Shown: positions 45,001 to 48,000 of the stretch, in pieces
How the letters are laid out: each line of letters starts with the position of its first letter
Numbering within the stretch: the stretch's first letter is position 1
NCBI GenBank assembly: GCA_965199685.1
Contig: OZ241323.1
Location: forward strand, 1,364,001-1,428,000
From: SP5GCR1 sp965199685
GTDB lineage: Bacteria; Pseudomonadota; Gammaproteobacteria; Poriferisulfidales; Oxydemutatoraceae
Direction of reading: 5' to 3'
DNA: 64,000 bases
Notes under the pieces: model-generated
The model's input: the letters and a program-made list of their open reading frames with translations, nothing else
The model's database searches: none
Told to the model about the DNA's origin: nothing
Program-made: the position numbers and the translations under genes

Positions 45001-48000
45001 TGTTGATATCTGCATAGCTGTTGATAATCTCTCCATCACTTATAGTACTGAGCCCACCTGCTCTGACATTTTGCACGGTCATTTCGCCTTGTACATAACT
45101 ATTGATGATCTTGCTGCCTTCGCTGATACTACCTGCCAAACCGGCAGCCTTGGTAAAAGGAGCTTCCCCCGGACTAAGAGCTTCTATCCTCGCATCCACC
45201 AAACCGATATCGCGTATGACGGCATTATTAGTCAACCCAATAAATAAAGCGGCACTGGTAAGTCCCCCTGTGTTTTGCTTGACCTGCAGGTTGGATATCG
45301 TGTGACCGTTGCCGCTGAAGGTGCCGGTGAAGCAAGCGGTACAGCCGTCAAATTCCTCATTTCCTATTGGTGTCCAACCATCAACTTGGGGACCATCAGC
45401 ATCATCAAAGTCCACCGCCCAGTCCGAATTGACCACGCCCGAAGCATAGCTGTTCTGGTCGTTGAAATCCAGGCTTCTGGTGAGTTCGTAACCGAAGCAG
45501 CCGCCGGAAGGACACCCATGGGCTAATAAGGTAATGCCACCACTTATCGGTAATACGTATGCATCACCATCGAGACCGCGTCTAATGGCATCTAGATCCT
45601 CCAAATGATAGATATCTATCAAGCCGTCCCTATCTCCGTCCACTATCTGTGCCGACGCTGCCGATACCTGCGTGTTATCGTAGCCCTGCCCGTCTCGGTA
45701 GCTTATTTGCAGACGATATTGGGTGCGCGACGGGACGATGAGCGATGCGGTATCATAACGGAATTCGGTTGCGCCGGTTATGTCCTCCCAGTCGCCGCTG
45801 GCATTGGTCTGCCACTGATAGCTGAGGTTCTGGTCGGCAGCACTCGCGGCGCCGTCGGGATCATTGGCAATCGCTTCTGCCAAATCCTCCACTTGCAATG
45901 CCGAAGTTTCGGTGAGATAAATCGGTGGAGCCAAATCTGTAGCACCGTTATTGGCTCTGGTGATACGCAGTTGCACGGTGCTGACTTGTGGCGAGCCGGC
46001 AATGTCACCGCTCGCGGTTACTTCTAAGGTGACGGGAATATCGATTTCCGACGGCGGTACGATCGCGGTGGGAATCGTGATATCCAAGGGCCGATTGGTG
46101 GTGATGCCGGTTGCCAGTTCCGCGTCCAGCAGCCTGTCGGTCGCGGTCGGCGCGGTTTGCCGCCAAACATAAGTCAGCGGCACCGCCCCTTCAATACTAT
46201 CGGCAACGGTCAAGCGTATGTTTTGACCTTCTGCTACGGTATTTTCCTCAAAGCCTGAGGTGATGTCGACGATTTGTAGCCCTTTGACGATTTGTATCCG
46301 ATAGCGTTGGCCAACGATAATCGTGGTGGGGTCTAGACCGGGGTTCAGCGTGACCGTGACATCCCTATCACCACGCACTTGGGTTGGGCGCGAAAAGTTG
46401 CCGACCCTGAGGAGACTGACCACATCATCGTTTGAGTCTAAGTCGATGTTCACCGTGGCTGTTAGTAAATTTTCGTCTAACAATATGAAGTAGTTCGGCA
46501 CACCCGGGTCAAACGGTGGCACTAATGCGGTATTGTTGACGGTGATATCTGCCAACGCACTTTGGCGGAGCAAAAGATCGCCGTTGGCATCTCTGAGCCA
46601 CGGGTATTGCTCGCTGGTGCCGAAGTCCCAATTGTCGCTACTCCAGTCGTGAAAAATGCCGTCCTCTTCTAGGCTGGGTTCGGTGGCAACTTTGAGGTCT
46701 ATAAACCCTATGCCGGCATCGCTGGATGCGGTGTCGGTCGCGTCGATATCCCAGTAGCTGTTCGCTACACCAGCGTCTGTGAAAATCCTAACCCTGCTCC
46801 CCTGGTTTAAGCCGATCAAGCCACCGACATCCAGACCGCTTCCTGACACCCTGCCTGCCGCATAGGTGTTGGAAACATTGCTTGTGCGGCTATTGTCGCC
46901 GATCAAACCGCCGACTCGGTTGACACCCTGCACGCCACTGCGGGCATACGAGATGCGCACCAAACCGCCAGACTTAATGCCGATAAAACCACCGATGTTG
47001 TCCACACCCGATACCATCGGGTTGATGGTGTAGCTTCTGGAAATCGCAACATTGTCTGACCTACCGATTAGACCGCCGACATTGTTGACATCGTTCTCTA
47101 CGCTGGGGTCGGGACTATTGTCTCCTATCACCGAACCGCTTGCATAACTGAAAACGATACTGCCACCGTTGTGATAGCCTACGAAACCACCTAGGTTATC
47201 TGCGGTGCCGTTGACATCGCCCAGTGCATAGGTACGAACAATGTTTAATTGTGCGCCAATGCCGACCAAGCCACCGACATGGGAACTGCCTTGCACATCG
47301 CCGCTTGCACTGCTGTCGGTAATGCTACTCCTGTTGTTCATGCTACTGCCGGTCATGCTACCGACCAAGCCACCGATGTTGTTGGCAGTGGCAGTCACAT
47401 TACCGGTTGCATGGCTGTTGCTGATATCTAATCGGCCGGTGATATTACCGACCAAGCCACCGATGTGGTTGTTACCTCCGACATCGCCGCTGGCACGGCC
47501 GTTGGAAATACTACCGCTTTGTATGATGCCGATCAAACCACCAACATTCATCGCATCTACATTCATTATTGTGAGCGGAACATCGGCGGTGGCGGTGGCG
47601 ACATCCAATGCGATTGCGCTGCCGACCAAGCCACCGATGGCGTTGTCGCCGGTGGCAGTGATGCTACCTTCGGCAGTGGCATTGGTGATTTCGCCGTTGT
47701 CGGCAGCTGGCACTTCCGAGGCACCGACCAAACCACCCACGTTGCTACCACCTGTGAGCGTGATGCTGGTTGCCCCGCTGTCGGTGATTTTTTGACCGCT
47801 GTGAAAACCGACCAAACCGCCGACAAAGTCGCTGGTGCCAGCTCTAATCTCCATATCTTCTACTGTGCTGTCGGTGATGCTGTCGGTGCTGTAGCCGACC
47901 AGACCGGCAGTGTAATCGCTGCCATCTACTAAATCTCCCGTTGCCGAGCTGTCGGCGATGGCAATTTCGGCATAGCCGACCAAACCACCACTGTAATCGC

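Noticed and set aside
16615..47826. Minus-strand ORFs of 60-130 codons in a second frame (for example 27616-28008, 36415-36780)
   Set aside because: Nearly all are in the same alternative frame relative to the giant gene and reflect its codon bias; their translations are shifted readings of the GLUG repeats.
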